From assembly GCF_000359125.1 (NCBI RefSeq), contig NZ_CAAF010000004.1, forward strand, positions 62,001 to 126,000: 64,000 nucleotides of DNA, read 5' to 3'. The notes beneath the pieces were generated by a model. The model was not told the origin of the DNA and did not search any database. It saw only the letters and a program-made list of their open reading frames with translations. This DNA comes from Mesorhizobium sp. STM 4661. Lineage in GTDB: Bacteria > Pseudomonadota > Alphaproteobacteria > Rhizobiales > Rhizobiaceae. This document shows positions 56,686 through 64,000 of this stretch, piece by piece; position 1 is the first letter of the stretch, and every line of letters begins with the position of its first letter. A program made the translations under genes and the position numbers.

Positions 56686-56789
56686 TTAGAGCGACGTGTG
56701 TCCATTTGGACGCACAAAACTACGCTCTAAAACTTTGAGATTGCGCATCGTGCTTTCCGAAAATCGATTGCGATTTTCGGGCCGATGCG
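56686..56789. repeat. Bipartite palindromic repeat inside the ABC operon
   Basis: First hairpin TTAGAGCG...CGCTCTAA (56686-56730) around GTCCATTTGGAC; second hairpin GCGCATCG...CGATGCG (56742-56789) around CCGAAAATCG and CGATTTTCGG. Same parts as at 32271-32370. It ends 18 bases before the permease start. Confidence 0.85.
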
Positions 56790-56807
56790 GTCGGAGGAAG
56801 CAAGACC

Positions 56808-57884
56808 TTGGCACAGACATCTCATGGCGTCGGCGGGCTCAGCTATGATGCGAAGAAGCGCGATTGGCCTGCCGAATTCAACGTTTTCCTGGCGCTCATC
56901 GTCCTCGTCGGCGCTTTCGAACTGATCGGCCGGGTCTTTCTTGGTGACAGTTTCCTGTTCAACACCCGTGACAATGTCGATGCGATCTTCAACGAGGCGC
57001 GCCTGCAGATCATCATCCTGCAGGTGTCGATCGTCGGCATCATCGCCATCGGCGTGACGCAGGTGATCATCACCGGCGGCATCGATCTGTCCTCGGGTTC
57101 GATTGTCGGCGCAACGGCCATGATCGCCATGAGTTTCGCCCAGGTGGCGACGGTCAACGGCAACCCTAACCCCAAGGCGATGTTCCTGGCGCAGGGCTGG
57201 ACCGACCTGCCTGTCATCGTGCCGCTGGTCGTCGCGATCGGCTGCGGCCTGCTGGCCGGCCTGGTCAACGGCTCGTTGATCGCCTACACGCGCATTCCGC
57301 CCTTCATCGCCACGCTCGGCATGATGGTCACCGCGCGCGGCATCGCCAAATGGTGGTCCAAGGGACAGCCGATCTCGTTTCCCACCGACAGTTTCGCGGC
57401 CATCGGCAAGGGCCTGATGCCGGTCATCATCTTCATCTCACTGGCGATATTGTTCCAGCTGATCCTGAGCTACACCAAATACGGCAAGCACTGTTACGCC
57501 ATCGGCTCCAATGAGGACGCCGCGCGCATGTCCGGCATCAACGTCAAGAATCACAAGATCCTCGTCTACTCCATTGCCGGCATCCTCGCCGCGCTCGCCG
57601 CCGTGGTGCTGAGCTCCAAGAACCTCACCGCCCAGGCCGGCATGGGCGTGATGTACGAACTCGATGCGATCGCCATGGCGGTCATTGGCGGCGTCTCGCT
57701 GTCGGGTGGCCGCGGCTCGATCATCGGCACGGTGATCGGCTCGCTGATCTTCGGCGTCATCATCTCCGGCTTCACCTTCCTGCGCCTCGACGCCTACTAC
57801 CAGGAGATGGTCAAGGGCGTGATCATCGTCGGCGCGGTCGTTCTCGATCAATGGCGTCAACGCCGGCGAGCCATAGGAGCCTGA
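56808..57884 (+). CDS. ABC transporter permease, ribose/inositol type (TTG start)
   Basis: A 358-residue inner-membrane permease with about 9-10 transmembrane segments. Family features are VIITGGIDLSSGSIVGATAM, PPFIATLGMMVTARGIA, YAIGSNEDAARMSGINV and ALAAVVLSSK...GGVSLSGGRGS. The frame begins at TTG 56808-56810, 10 bases after a GGAGG Shine-Dalgarno; no ATG or GTG lies between that Shine-Dalgarno and this TTG, so TTG is the likely start. The ATPase gene follows after 2 bases. Confidence 0.93.
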   Translation: MAQTSHGVGGLSYDAKKRDWPAEFNVFLALIVLVGAFELIGRVFLGDSFLFNTRDNVDAIFNEARLQIIILQVSIVGIIAIGVTQVIITGGIDLSSGSIVGATAMIAMSFAQVATVNGNPNPKAMFLAQGWTDLPVIVPLVVAIGCGLLAGLVNGSLIAYTRIPPFIATLGMMVTARGIAKWWSKGQPISFPTDSFAAIGKGLMPVIIFISLAILFQLILSYTKYGKHCYAIGSNEDAARMSGINVKNHKILVYSIAGILAALAAVVLSSKNLTAQAGMGVMYELDAIAMAVIGGVSLSGGRGSIIGTVIGSLIFGVIISGFTFLRLDAYYQEMVKGVIIVGAVVLDQWRQRRRAIGA

Positions 57885-57886
57885 CC

Positions 57887-58654
57887 ATGTCGGACATCGT
57901 CCTGAAGACCGAAAACCTGACCAAGCGCTATGGCGGCGTGCATGCGTTGGAAGGCGCGAATTTCGAGCTGCTCAAGGGCGAGCATGTCGCCATCATGGGC
58001 GACAACGGCGCCGGCAAATCGACCTTTGTGCGCCAGATCACCGGCGTCGAGCAGCGCACCGATGGGAAGGTCTGGTTCGACGGCAAGGAAGTGAACTTCG
58101 CCGGCCCGATCGAGGCGCGCGAGGCCGGCATCGAGACCGTGTTCCAGAACCTGGCGCTCGCCGACGATCTCGACGTGCCGTCGAACCTGTTCCTCGGCCG
58201 CGAGAAGGTGTTGTTCAACCTCGGCCCGTTCTCGATCCTCGACCGCAAGGCCATGCGCAAGGCGACCGAGGCGGCGCTGGTCCGCACCGCGGTCAAGATT
58301 CCCAACCTCAACAATACGATCCGCCACATGTCGGGCGGCCAGCGCCAGTGCGTGGCGATCGCCAGGACCGCGACCTTCGCGTCCAAGCTGATCATCATGG
58401 ACGAGCCGACGGCAGCACTCGGCGTGCAGGAGACGGCGCAGGTCGAAAACATCATCCGCACGCTGAAGGACAATGGCGAACCGCTGATCCTGATCAGCCA
58501 CAACATGCGCCAGGTGTTCGACCTGGTCGACCGCATAGTCGTCTTCCGGCGCGGCCGCATCGTCGCCAATTTGCGCAAGCAGGACACCGACGGAAACGAC
58601 ATCGTCTCCTACATAACCGGCTCCAAGACCGGGGAGGCGGAACTTGCCGCGTAG
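57887..58654 (+). CDS. ABC transporter ATP-binding protein (single domain)
   Basis: A 255-residue ATPase: Walker A GDNGAGKST, signature MSGGQRQCVAIART, Walker B IIMDEPTAALG, and the switch His in LILISHNM. Typical ribose/inositol ATPases carry two such domains (~500 residues); here one domain is complete, as in the FrcA-type importers, so the transporter likely uses a homodimer. Confidence 0.93.
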   Translation: MSDIVLKTENLTKRYGGVHALEGANFELLKGEHVAIMGDNGAGKSTFVRQITGVEQRTDGKVWFDGKEVNFAGPIEAREAGIETVFQNLALADDLDVPSNLFLGREKVLFNLGPFSILDRKAMRKATEAALVRTAVKIPNLNNTIRHMSGGQRQCVAIARTATFASKLIIMDEPTAALGVQETAQVENIIRTLKDNGEPLILISHNMRQVFDLVDRIVVFRRGRIVANLRKQDTDGNDIVSYITGSKTGEAELAA

Positions 58655-58773
58655 CGACAGGTGCCGGGTCAGCGGACCGTCGGCGTCCGTCGACCTGCCG
58701 CGATCATAAAACCCTGTGCCTCGCCCCGATTGGGCGGGATACATTTCTTAAAACCATCCTCAAGGAAATCCCC

Positions 58774-59775
58774 ATGCCTCTTCGCTTCGCTCTTCTCGGT
58801 GCCGGTCGTATCGGCAAGGTCCATGCCCGCGCCGTCGGTTCCAATCCCCAAGCCAAATTGGTTGCCGTGGCTGACGCCTTCGAGAAAGCGGCGAGCGACC
58901 TTGCGTCGGCCTATGGCGCCGAGGTGCGCAGCATCGAAGCCATCGAGAAGGCCGGGGATATCGACGCGGTCGTGATCTGCACGCCGACCGACACACATGC
59001 CGACCTGATCGAGCGCTTCGCCAAGGCAGGCAAGGCGATCTTCTGCGAGAAGCCGATCGACCTCAATGTGAAGCGCGTCGAAAAATGCCTGGCCGTGGTC
59101 GACAAGGCCAAGGCCACCTTGATGGTCGGCTTCAACCGCCGCTTCGACCCGCATTTCGCCGCCGTGCGCAAGGCGATCGACGACGGCGCCATCGGCACCG
59201 TCGAGATGGTGACCATCACCTCGCGCGATCCCGGCCCGCCGCCACTCGACTATATCAGCCGCTCGGGCGGTATCTTCCGCGACATGACCATCCATGACTT
59301 CGACATGGCGCGCTTCCTGCTCGGCGAGGAGCCGGTGGCGGTCAGCGCCCATGCCTCGGTGCTGGTCGACAAGAAGATTGGCGAGGCCGGCGATTTCGAC
59401 AGCGTCAGCGTCATCCTTGAGACCGTATCGGGCAAGCAGTGCATCATCTCCAATTCGCGCCGCGCCACCTATGGCTATGACCAGCGCATCGAGGTGCATG
59501 GCTCGAAAGGCATGATCGCCGCCGAGAATCAGCGGCCGGTGTCGATCGAACTGGCCAATGAGAAGGGCTATACCCGCCCGCCGTTGCATGACTTTTTCAT
59601 GACCCGCTATCTCGACGCCTACGCCAACGAGATTGCTGCCTTCATCGCTGCGGCGACATCGGGCAAGAAGGCCGCGCCGAGCGGCGCGGACGGCCTCGTC
59701 GCGTTGCGGCTGGCTGACGCCGCGCTGAAATCGGCCACGTCAGGCAAGACAGTGCGCCTCGACAAGGCCGGCTGA
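58774..59775 (+). CDS. Inositol 2-dehydrogenase-like oxidoreductase (Gfo/Idh/MocA family)
   Basis: A 333-residue NAD-dependent dehydrogenase: Rossmann motif FALLGAGRIGKVHARAV, the catalytic-Lys motif FCEKPIDLNV and the HDFDMARFLLG segment. The overall pattern resembles IolG/MocA, which oxidise myo-inositol or scyllo-inosamine derivatives. AAGGA lies upstream of ATG 58774. It follows the ATPase gene, so it probably acts on the imported substrate. Confidence 0.9.
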   Translation: MPLRFALLGAGRIGKVHARAVGSNPQAKLVAVADAFEKAASDLASAYGAEVRSIEAIEKAGDIDAVVICTPTDTHADLIERFAKAGKAIFCEKPIDLNVKRVEKCLAVVDKAKATLMVGFNRRFDPHFAAVRKAIDDGAIGTVEMVTITSRDPGPPPLDYISRSGGIFRDMTIHDFDMARFLLGEEPVAVSAHASVLVDKKIGEAGDFDSVSVILETVSGKQCIISNSRRATYGYDQRIEVHGSKGMIAAENQRPVSIELANEKGYTRPPLHDFFMTRYLDAYANEIAAFIAAATSGKKAAPSGADGLVALRLADAALKSATSGKTVRLDKAG

Positions 59776-59801
59776 ACCGAGATCGGACAAGGAGCATAGC
59801 C

Positions 59802-60596
59802 ATGAGCGATTCATCTGGTCGCAATCTTGAGACGCGCGCCATCGTCACCGGCGGCGCGCAAGGCATCGGCTTCGCCGTCGCCGCGGCATTGGCCGACGAG
59901 GGCTGCCGCGCGCTGGCGCTGGTCGGCCGCTCGCAGGAGAAGGGGGACAAGGCCGTTGCCGCTCTGAAGAAAGGTGGCGTCGACGCCATCTTCATCAGTG
60001 CCGACGTCGCCAAAGTGGCCGACTGCAAGCGCGCCGTCGACACGGCGATCGCTCATTTCGGCACCGTCAATGCGCTGGTCAATGCGGCGGCCACCTCGGC
60101 GCGCGGGTCGCTGGTGGAGACGAGCGAAGAGCTTTTCGACACGATCTTCGCGACCAATGTGCGCGGTCCCTTCTTCCTGATGCAGGGCGTGGTGGCGCAT
60201 CTGCTCGGACGCAAGGCGCCGGGCTCGATCGTCAATGTGCTGTCGATGTCGGCGCATTGCGGCCAGTCGTTCCTGACGCCCTATTCGACCAGCAAGGGTG
60301 CGCTGATGACGCTGACCAAGAATGTCGCCAATGCCTATCGCGGCAATCGCATTCGCTGCAATGCGGTGCTGCCAGGCTGGATGGACACCGAGGGCGAGGC
60401 GATCGTGCAGAAGAAATGGCACGATGCGCCTGACGACTGGCTGGAAAAGGCCGAGGCCGCGCAGCCGATGGGCCAGTTGGTGAAGCCGGACCAGCTTGCC
60501 CGGCTGATCAGCTACATGGTCAGTCCGCAGTCCGGCGTCATGACCGGGTCGCTGGTCGATTATGACCAGAACATCGCAGGATCGTCGCCGGAGTAG
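59802..60596 (+). CDS. Short-chain dehydrogenase/reductase
   Basis: A 264-residue classical SDR: cofactor motif TGGAQGIGFAVA, NAAATSARG, and the catalytic YSTSK. It may catalyse a second redox step of the same sugar/cyclitol pathway. It follows the dehydrogenase by 26 bases. The exact substrate cannot be inferred. Confidence 0.9.
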   Translation: MSDSSGRNLETRAIVTGGAQGIGFAVAAALADEGCRALALVGRSQEKGDKAVAALKKGGVDAIFISADVAKVADCKRAVDTAIAHFGTVNALVNAAATSARGSLVETSEELFDTIFATNVRGPFFLMQGVVAHLLGRKAPGSIVNVLSMSAHCGQSFLTPYSTSKGALMTLTKNVANAYRGNRIRCNAVLPGWMDTEGEAIVQKKWHDAPDDWLEKAEAAQPMGQLVKPDQLARLISYMVSPQSGVMTGSLVDYDQNIAGSSPE

Positions 60597-60598
60597 CA

Positions 60599-60720
60599 TC
60601 AACGGAGCAGCCTCTCGTCCAGAACCAGCTCGGCCATGCGTCGGCCGAGAAGACCCGAAAATATCAGCGCCGGCGTGAACGGTTCCAGACCAAAGTACCC
60701 AGGGCTCTGAAAGCCCTCTC
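60599..60720 (-). pseudogene. Possible C-terminal remnant of an oxidoreductase
   Basis: On the minus strand an open frame ends PGYFGLEPFTPALIFSGLLG, then RRMAELVLDERLLR and TGA at 60599. It looks like the C-terminus of a FAD-type oxidoreductase (a Tpal..G...a.. pattern) and has codon use like its neighbours, but no N-terminal part is visible; upstream lies the Phd-VapC pair. Low confidence. Confidence 0.3.
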
Positions 60721-60788
60721 CTTCCCTGTTGCCGCCACCTCGCCATTCCCATATAGTCAAGATAGTCAGAATGGTCCTGGAGGCTGAG

Positions 60789-61055
60789 ATGCAGTCTGCG
60801 CCTAAAGAGGGTACCAACTGGACGGTCGCCGGGGCAAAAGCCCGGCTCTCGGAGGTTATCGAGCGCGCGCAGTCTTCGCCGCAGACGATCACCAGAAACG
60901 GCAAACCAAGCGTGGTTGTCGTCTCGGCCGAGGAATGGCAGCGCAAGACCGCGCGCAAGGGTACGCTTGCGGAGTTCCTGATGGAGTCGCCGATGCGCGG
61001 CGCCGATCTCAACCTTGAGCGTCAGCGCGACGAACCTCGTGATCTGCCGCTGTGA
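60789..61055 (+). CDS. Phd/YefM-type antitoxin
   Basis: An 88-residue antitoxin: the NWTVAGAKARLSEVIERAQ and TRNGKPSVVVVSAEEWQ pattern is the Phd fold. The ATG at 60789 has GGAGG 5 bases upstream, preferred over two upstream Met codons. Direct repeats ATAGTCA (60753-60759, 60762-60768) upstream may be the operator. Its stop overlaps the toxin start by 4 bases. Confidence 0.88.
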   Translation: MQSAPKEGTNWTVAGAKARLSEVIERAQSSPQTITRNGKPSVVVVSAEEWQRKTARKGTLAEFLMESPMRGADLNLERQRDEPRDLPL

Positions 61056-61474
61056 GGCTACTGCTCGATACGAATGTCCTGTCCGAGGTGACAAGGCCGG
61101 CGCCGGACGCACGCGTTCTGGGCTGGCTGGACGGGCTTGATGAGGACCGCTCATTCATCAGCGTCGTGTCGATCGCCGAGATCCGGCGCGGCGTCGCCCT
61201 CATGGATGAGGGCCGGAAACGCGAGGCACTGGCCGAATGGCTCGCTCAGGACCTGCCGCAACGCTTCGAGCAGAGGGTTCTTCCGGTGGACGAACCGGTT
61301 GCCTTGGCCTGGGGCGACCTGATGGGCCTTGCGAAGCGCCGCGGTCGCGGTCTGTCGTCGATGGATGGCCTGATTGCAGCCACGGCGATTGCGCAGGAGC
61401 TCACCTTGGCAACGCGTAATACGAAGGATTTCGAAGGCTTTGGATTTGAACTCTTCGATCCCTGGACTGCGTGA
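61052..61474 (+). CDS. PIN-domain toxin, VapC/FitB type
   Basis: A 140-residue PIN ribonuclease from a GTG start that overlaps the antitoxin stop (GTGA). Acidic active-site residues D6 (LLLDTNVLSE), E43 (SIAEIRRG), D105 (SSMDGLIAA) and D126 (NTKDFEGF) are intact. With the Phd-type antitoxin it forms a complete type II module. Confidence 0.92.
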   Translation: MRLLLDTNVLSEVTRPAPDARVLGWLDGLDEDRSFISVVSIAEIRRGVALMDEGRKREALAEWLAQDLPQRFEQRVLPVDEPVALAWGDLMGLAKRRGRGLSSMDGLIAATAIAQELTLATRNTKDFEGFGFELFDPWTA

Positions 61475-61579
61475 ACCGCCCGGAACTGCATGTTGAGCCT
61501 CGCAAGCGACCCGAGACGAGGAGGGATGCGTTTGCTCTCATACCGCTGGATTCGGAGCCTGAGTAGCCTAATCAGACGC

Positions 61580-61608
61580 GTGACAAGTGCCGCGGCTTCG
61601 GCTATAGG
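61580..61608 (+). promoter_or_regulatory. Predicted promoter of the DAHP synthase leader
   Basis: GTGACA (61580-61585) and TATAGG (61603-61608) are separated by 17 bases, a good sigma-70-type pair. The expected start is about 61614-61615, that is, at the AUG of the leader peptide, which would make the leader transcript leaderless as in the rhizobial trpL system. Confidence 0.65.
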
Positions 61609-61614
61609 ACGCGC

Positions 61615-61692
61615 ATGATCAACCCGACCGCCTCGTTTTGGTACTTTAGCCACTTTAGCTCGCTGGCGGCGGGAGGATTGCGCTCGATCTGA
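61615..61692 (+). CDS. Aromatic-rich leader peptide of the DAHP synthase attenuator
   Basis: A 25-codon ORF, MINPTASFWYFSHFSSLAAG followed by GLRSI and TGA. It contains F-W-Y-F-S-H-F, six aromatic or His residues within seven codons, exactly the end products of the shikimate branch plus His. The segment CTGGCGGC (61663-61670), inside the ORF, can pair with GCCGCCAG (61718-61725), the 5' arm of the downstream terminator. Ribosome stalling at the aromatic codons would thus favour the antiterminator. It is too short for normal gene callers. Confidence 0.8.
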   Translation: MINPTASFWYFSHFSSLAAGGLRSI

Positions 61693-61716
61693 AGATTGCA
61701 GCATCAAAATCCGAAC

Positions 61717-61743
61717 AGCCGCCAGACCTGGCGGCTTTTTTGT
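61717..61743 (+). terminator. Attenuator terminator upstream of the DAHP synthase gene
   Basis: AGCCGCCA (61717-61724), loop GACC and TGGCGGCT (61729-61736) are followed by TTTTTTG. It lies 25 bases after the leader stop and about 37 bases before the DAHP synthase start, the position of an attenuator. The 5' arm is complementary to a segment within the leader. Confidence 0.85.
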
Positions 61744-61780
61744 TTCAGCCGGCAGGTCTCCCAATCAGGAGCAGAAAGCC

Positions 61781-62872
61781 GTGTTGACCACCACAGACGA
61801 CCTTCGAGTCAAGGAAATAAGGGAATTGAGTACGCCGGACCAGGTGATGCGGGAAATACCGCGCACGCTGACGGCGACGCGCACCGTTACCGCATCACGC
61901 AACGCGATCCATGCCGTGCTGACCGGCACAGATGACCGGCTGGTGGTCATCGTCGGCCCCTGTTCGATCCACGACCCGGTCGCAGCCGTCGACTATGCCA
62001 GCCGGCTGGCGGCGCTGCGCGAGAACCTGTCGGATCGGCTGGAGATCGTGATGCGCGTCTACTTCGAGAAGCCGCGCACGACGGTCGGCTGGAAGGGCCT
62101 GATCAACGATCCCGACCTCGACGGCAGCTTCAACATCGACAAGGGACTGCGGATGGCGCGCAACGTGCTCTCCGCCGTCAACAATCTCGGCCTTCCGGCG
62201 GCGACCGAATTCCTCGACATGGCCACTCCGCAATACATCGCCGACCTCGTCGCCTGGGGTGCGATCGGCGCGCGCACGACCGAGAGCCAGATCCATCGCG
62301 AGCTCGCATCGGGACTGTCCTGCCCGGTCGGCTTCAAGAACGGCACAGACGGCAATTTGCGGATCGCCGCCGAGGCGGTGAAATCGGCCGCCCAACCGCA
62401 TCATTTCATGGCGGTGACGAAGGGCGGACGCAGCGCCATCGCGACGACCACCGGCAACGAAGACTGCCACGTCATCCTGCGCGGCGGCATCCAGCCCAAT
62501 TATGACGCGGCGAGCATCGCGGCAGCCAGCGCGGAGCTCGGGCGGATCGGCGTCGCGTCGCGGCTGATGATCGATGTCAGCCACGCCAACAGCTCGAAGA
62601 AGCCGGAGAACCAGCCAAAGGTGGCCGCCGACGTGGCGGGCCAGGTCGCGACAGGCGACGAGCGCATCATCGGCGTCATGATCGAGAGCAACCTTGTCGC
62701 CGGCCGCCAGGATGTCGTGCCCGGCAAGCCGCTCGTCCATGGCCAGAGCATCACCGATGGCTGCATCGACTGGGCGACCACCGAGGCGGTGCTGCACGGC
62801 CTTGCCGACGCCGTCGAGCAGCGTCGGTCGGCGCGGAACGCCATGGCCGCCAGCCGTCCGGGAGCGGCCTGA
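61781..62872 (+). CDS. 3-deoxy-7-phosphoheptulonate synthase (DAHP synthase, class I)
   Basis: First enzyme of the shikimate pathway, joining PEP and erythrose-4-phosphate. The 363-residue protein matches the AroF/G/H type: VVIVGPCSIHDPVAAVDYA, RVYFEKPRTTVGWKGL, GARTTESQIHRELASGL and FMAVTKGGRSAIATTTGNEDCH. GTG 61781 has AGGAG upstream. The attenuator implies control by charged aromatic tRNAs. Confidence 0.95.
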   Translation: MLTTTDDLRVKEIRELSTPDQVMREIPRTLTATRTVTASRNAIHAVLTGTDDRLVVIVGPCSIHDPVAAVDYASRLAALRENLSDRLEIVMRVYFEKPRTTVGWKGLINDPDLDGSFNIDKGLRMARNVLSAVNNLGLPAATEFLDMATPQYIADLVAWGAIGARTTESQIHRELASGLSCPVGFKNGTDGNLRIAAEAVKSAAQPHHFMAVTKGGRSAIATTTGNEDCHVILRGGIQPNYDAASIAAASAELGRIGVASRLMIDVSHANSSKKPENQPKVAADVAGQVATGDERIIGVMIESNLVAGRQDVVPGKPLVHGQSITDGCIDWATTEAVLHGLADAVEQRRSARNAMAASRPGAA

Positions 62873-62881
62873 TACGGAAGA

Positions 62882-64000
62882 TTACCGCACATCCACCCAG
62901 CGCTTTTCCTCGAACGAGCGCGCCATCGCATGCACGGTGCGCTCGATCTCCAGGCCCTCGTCGAAGTCGATGATACGCGCCGGCTTGCCGGCCAGCCTGG
63001 TCAGCAATTCGTGGCATTCGATCATCTTGAGGTCGTTGAAGCCGAGGCCGTGGCCGGGCGCCGGCACGAAGGCATCATAGGGTTTGTGGTGCGGCGCCAC
63101 CAGGATGGTGCGGTAGCCCTGCTCGGTCGGGCGGTCGGCGGTGAGATAGAGCTGGAACTCGTTCATCCGCTCCTGGTCGTAGAGGATCGAGCCCTTCGAG
63201 CCGAAGATCTGGATGGCGATGCGGCCCTTGCGACCCCAGGCCGAGCGGTTGACCAACAGCGTGGAGGCGACGCCATTTTCGAGATGCATCAAGACGCTGG
63301 CGATGTCGTAGGTTTCGACCGCGCGGCGGCCGCCCGAGGCAAGTTTGCGGTCGGCATAGGGCTTGGTCATGTCGCACATGACGCGGGCGACGCGGCCGAA
63401 CAGCACCGAAACCAGCGACAGCGGATGCACGGCGAAATCGTCGAGCGCGCCGTAGCCGGACGCCGCCTCATGCTTCCAGAAGAACAGCGCCTCCGGATCG
63501 GCCATGAAATCCTCGTCCATCTCGATGCGCAGAAGGTTGACCTCGCCGATGATCTTCTCGTCGAGCAGCGCGCCGATATGGCGGATGGCGGGGTTCTGGA
63601 TGTAGTTGTAGCCGAGCGCTGCCACCTTGCCGGACTTTTTCGCTGCCGCCGCCATGGCTTGCGCTTCGGCGAAGCTAGGCGCCATCGGCTTTTCGCACCA
63701 CAGATGCTTGCCGGCTTCGAGTATGGCGATGGCCATTTCCGGATGGAACTGGTTCGGCGTGGTCAGCGACACGATTTCGACCTCGGGGTCGTTGACGACG
63801 GCGCGCCAGTCGCCGGAACCCTTGGCGAAGCCGAACTCGCCCGCCTTTCGTTTGGCAAGCTCGTCATTGACCTCGCCGAGATGGACCAGCCTCGGCTTGG
63901 CCACGTCGGGAAAGACGGTGCCAACCGCGTTCCAGGCGATGGCATGGCACTTGCCCATGAAGCCCGTGCCTATGAGGCCCACTCCGACCATTTCCGTCAT
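62882..64000 (-). CDS. Gfo/Idh/MocA-family oxidoreductase
   Basis: A 372-residue dehydrogenase: Rossmann motif VGLIGTGFMGKCHAIAW, catalytic-Lys motif WCEKPMAPSFAEA and ALDDFAVHPLSLV. It starts at an ATG exactly at the right edge (63998-64000); a more upstream start beyond the window cannot be excluded. It may belong to a further cyclitol/sugar pathway continuing to the right. It converges with the DAHP synthase gene. Confidence 0.88.
   Translation of the reverse strand: MTEMVGVGLIGTGFMGKCHAIAWNAVGTVFPDVAKPRLVHLGEVNDELAKRKAGEFGFAKGSGDWRAVVNDPEVEIVSLTTPNQFHPEMAIAILEAGKHLWCEKPMAPSFAEAQAMAAAAKKSGKVAALGYNYIQNPAIRHIGALLDEKIIGEVNLLRIEMDEDFMADPEALFFWKHEAASGYGALDDFAVHPLSLVSVLFGRVARVMCDMTKPYADRKLASGGRRAVETYDIASVLMHLENGVASTLLVNRSAWGRKGRIAIQIFGSKGSILYDQERMNEFQLYLTADRPTEQGYRTILVAPHHKPYDAFVPAPGHGLGFNDLKMIECHELLTRLAGKPARIIDFDEGLEIERTVHAMARSFEEKRWVDVR

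Overview
The window is a compact, GC-rich stretch of chromosome from an alphaproteobacterium of the order Hyphomicrobiales (Rhizobiales), most likely Mesorhizobium or a close relative. The evidence is the gene content and order: pckA divergent from chvI-chvG-hprK-PTS-ahcY, divL next to a tsaE-amgK fusion, addBA, hslVU next to hisBHAFE, a DUF2585 gene, an ATT-started infC, and abundant rhizobial-type intergenic palindromes. No rRNA, tRNA, CRISPR array or complete insertion sequence was seen. The genus is an inference; no database was searched.

Layout. 1-6 kb (minus): translation genes infC, rpmI, rplT, pheS and pheT, with a GFA-family gene translationally coupled between pheS and pheT. 6-10 kb: alpha/beta hydrolase, BenE transporter, DUF2852 protein, YgjP-like metallopeptidase. 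10-17.4 kb: a LysR regulator, then trpF-trpB-[CBS-HEPN gene]-trpA-accD-folC. The CBS-HEPN gene is AT-richer than its neighbours and sits exactly between trpB and trpA. 17.5-19 kb: VapBC-type toxin-antitoxin, cupin, thioredoxin. 19-30.5 kb (minus): addA, addB, a MurU-like nucleotidyltransferase, a TsaE-AmgK fusion, and DivL, in which Tyr replaces the phospho-acceptor His. 30.7-36.3 kb: ahcY, HPr, EIIA-Man, short HPr kinase, ChvG/ChvI; then divergent pckA. 38-41 kb: ArfB, LysM protein, a MITE-like element, AlkB, GtrA.

41-46 kb (minus): hisB-DUF2628-hisH-DUF1330-hisA-[41-codon arginase-like fragment]-hisF-hisE-coaA. 46-50.6 kb: hslV, GNAT, DUF2585, hslU, DUF1402. 50.7-51.3 kb: a ParD-like antitoxin with a frameshifted ParE toxin. 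51.3-60.6 kb: a catabolic block resembling rhizopine/inositol metabolism, with a MocF-MocE-MocD-like oxygenase system, divergent LacI regulator, sugar ABC transporter, inositol-dehydrogenase-like protein and SDR. 60.7-61.5 kb: a Phd-VapC pair. 61.5-62.9 kb: DAHP synthase preceded by an apparent attenuator with an aromatic-residue-rich leader peptide whose AUG lies at the predicted transcription start. The window ends with a second Gfo/Idh/MocA oxidoreductase.

Most notable: the CBS-HEPN guest gene in trpBA, the aromatic leader/attenuator before DAHP synthase, the in-phase arginase-like relic between hisA and hisF, the GFA gene inside pheST, and a 312-bp MITE-like element carrying the local palindromic repeat.
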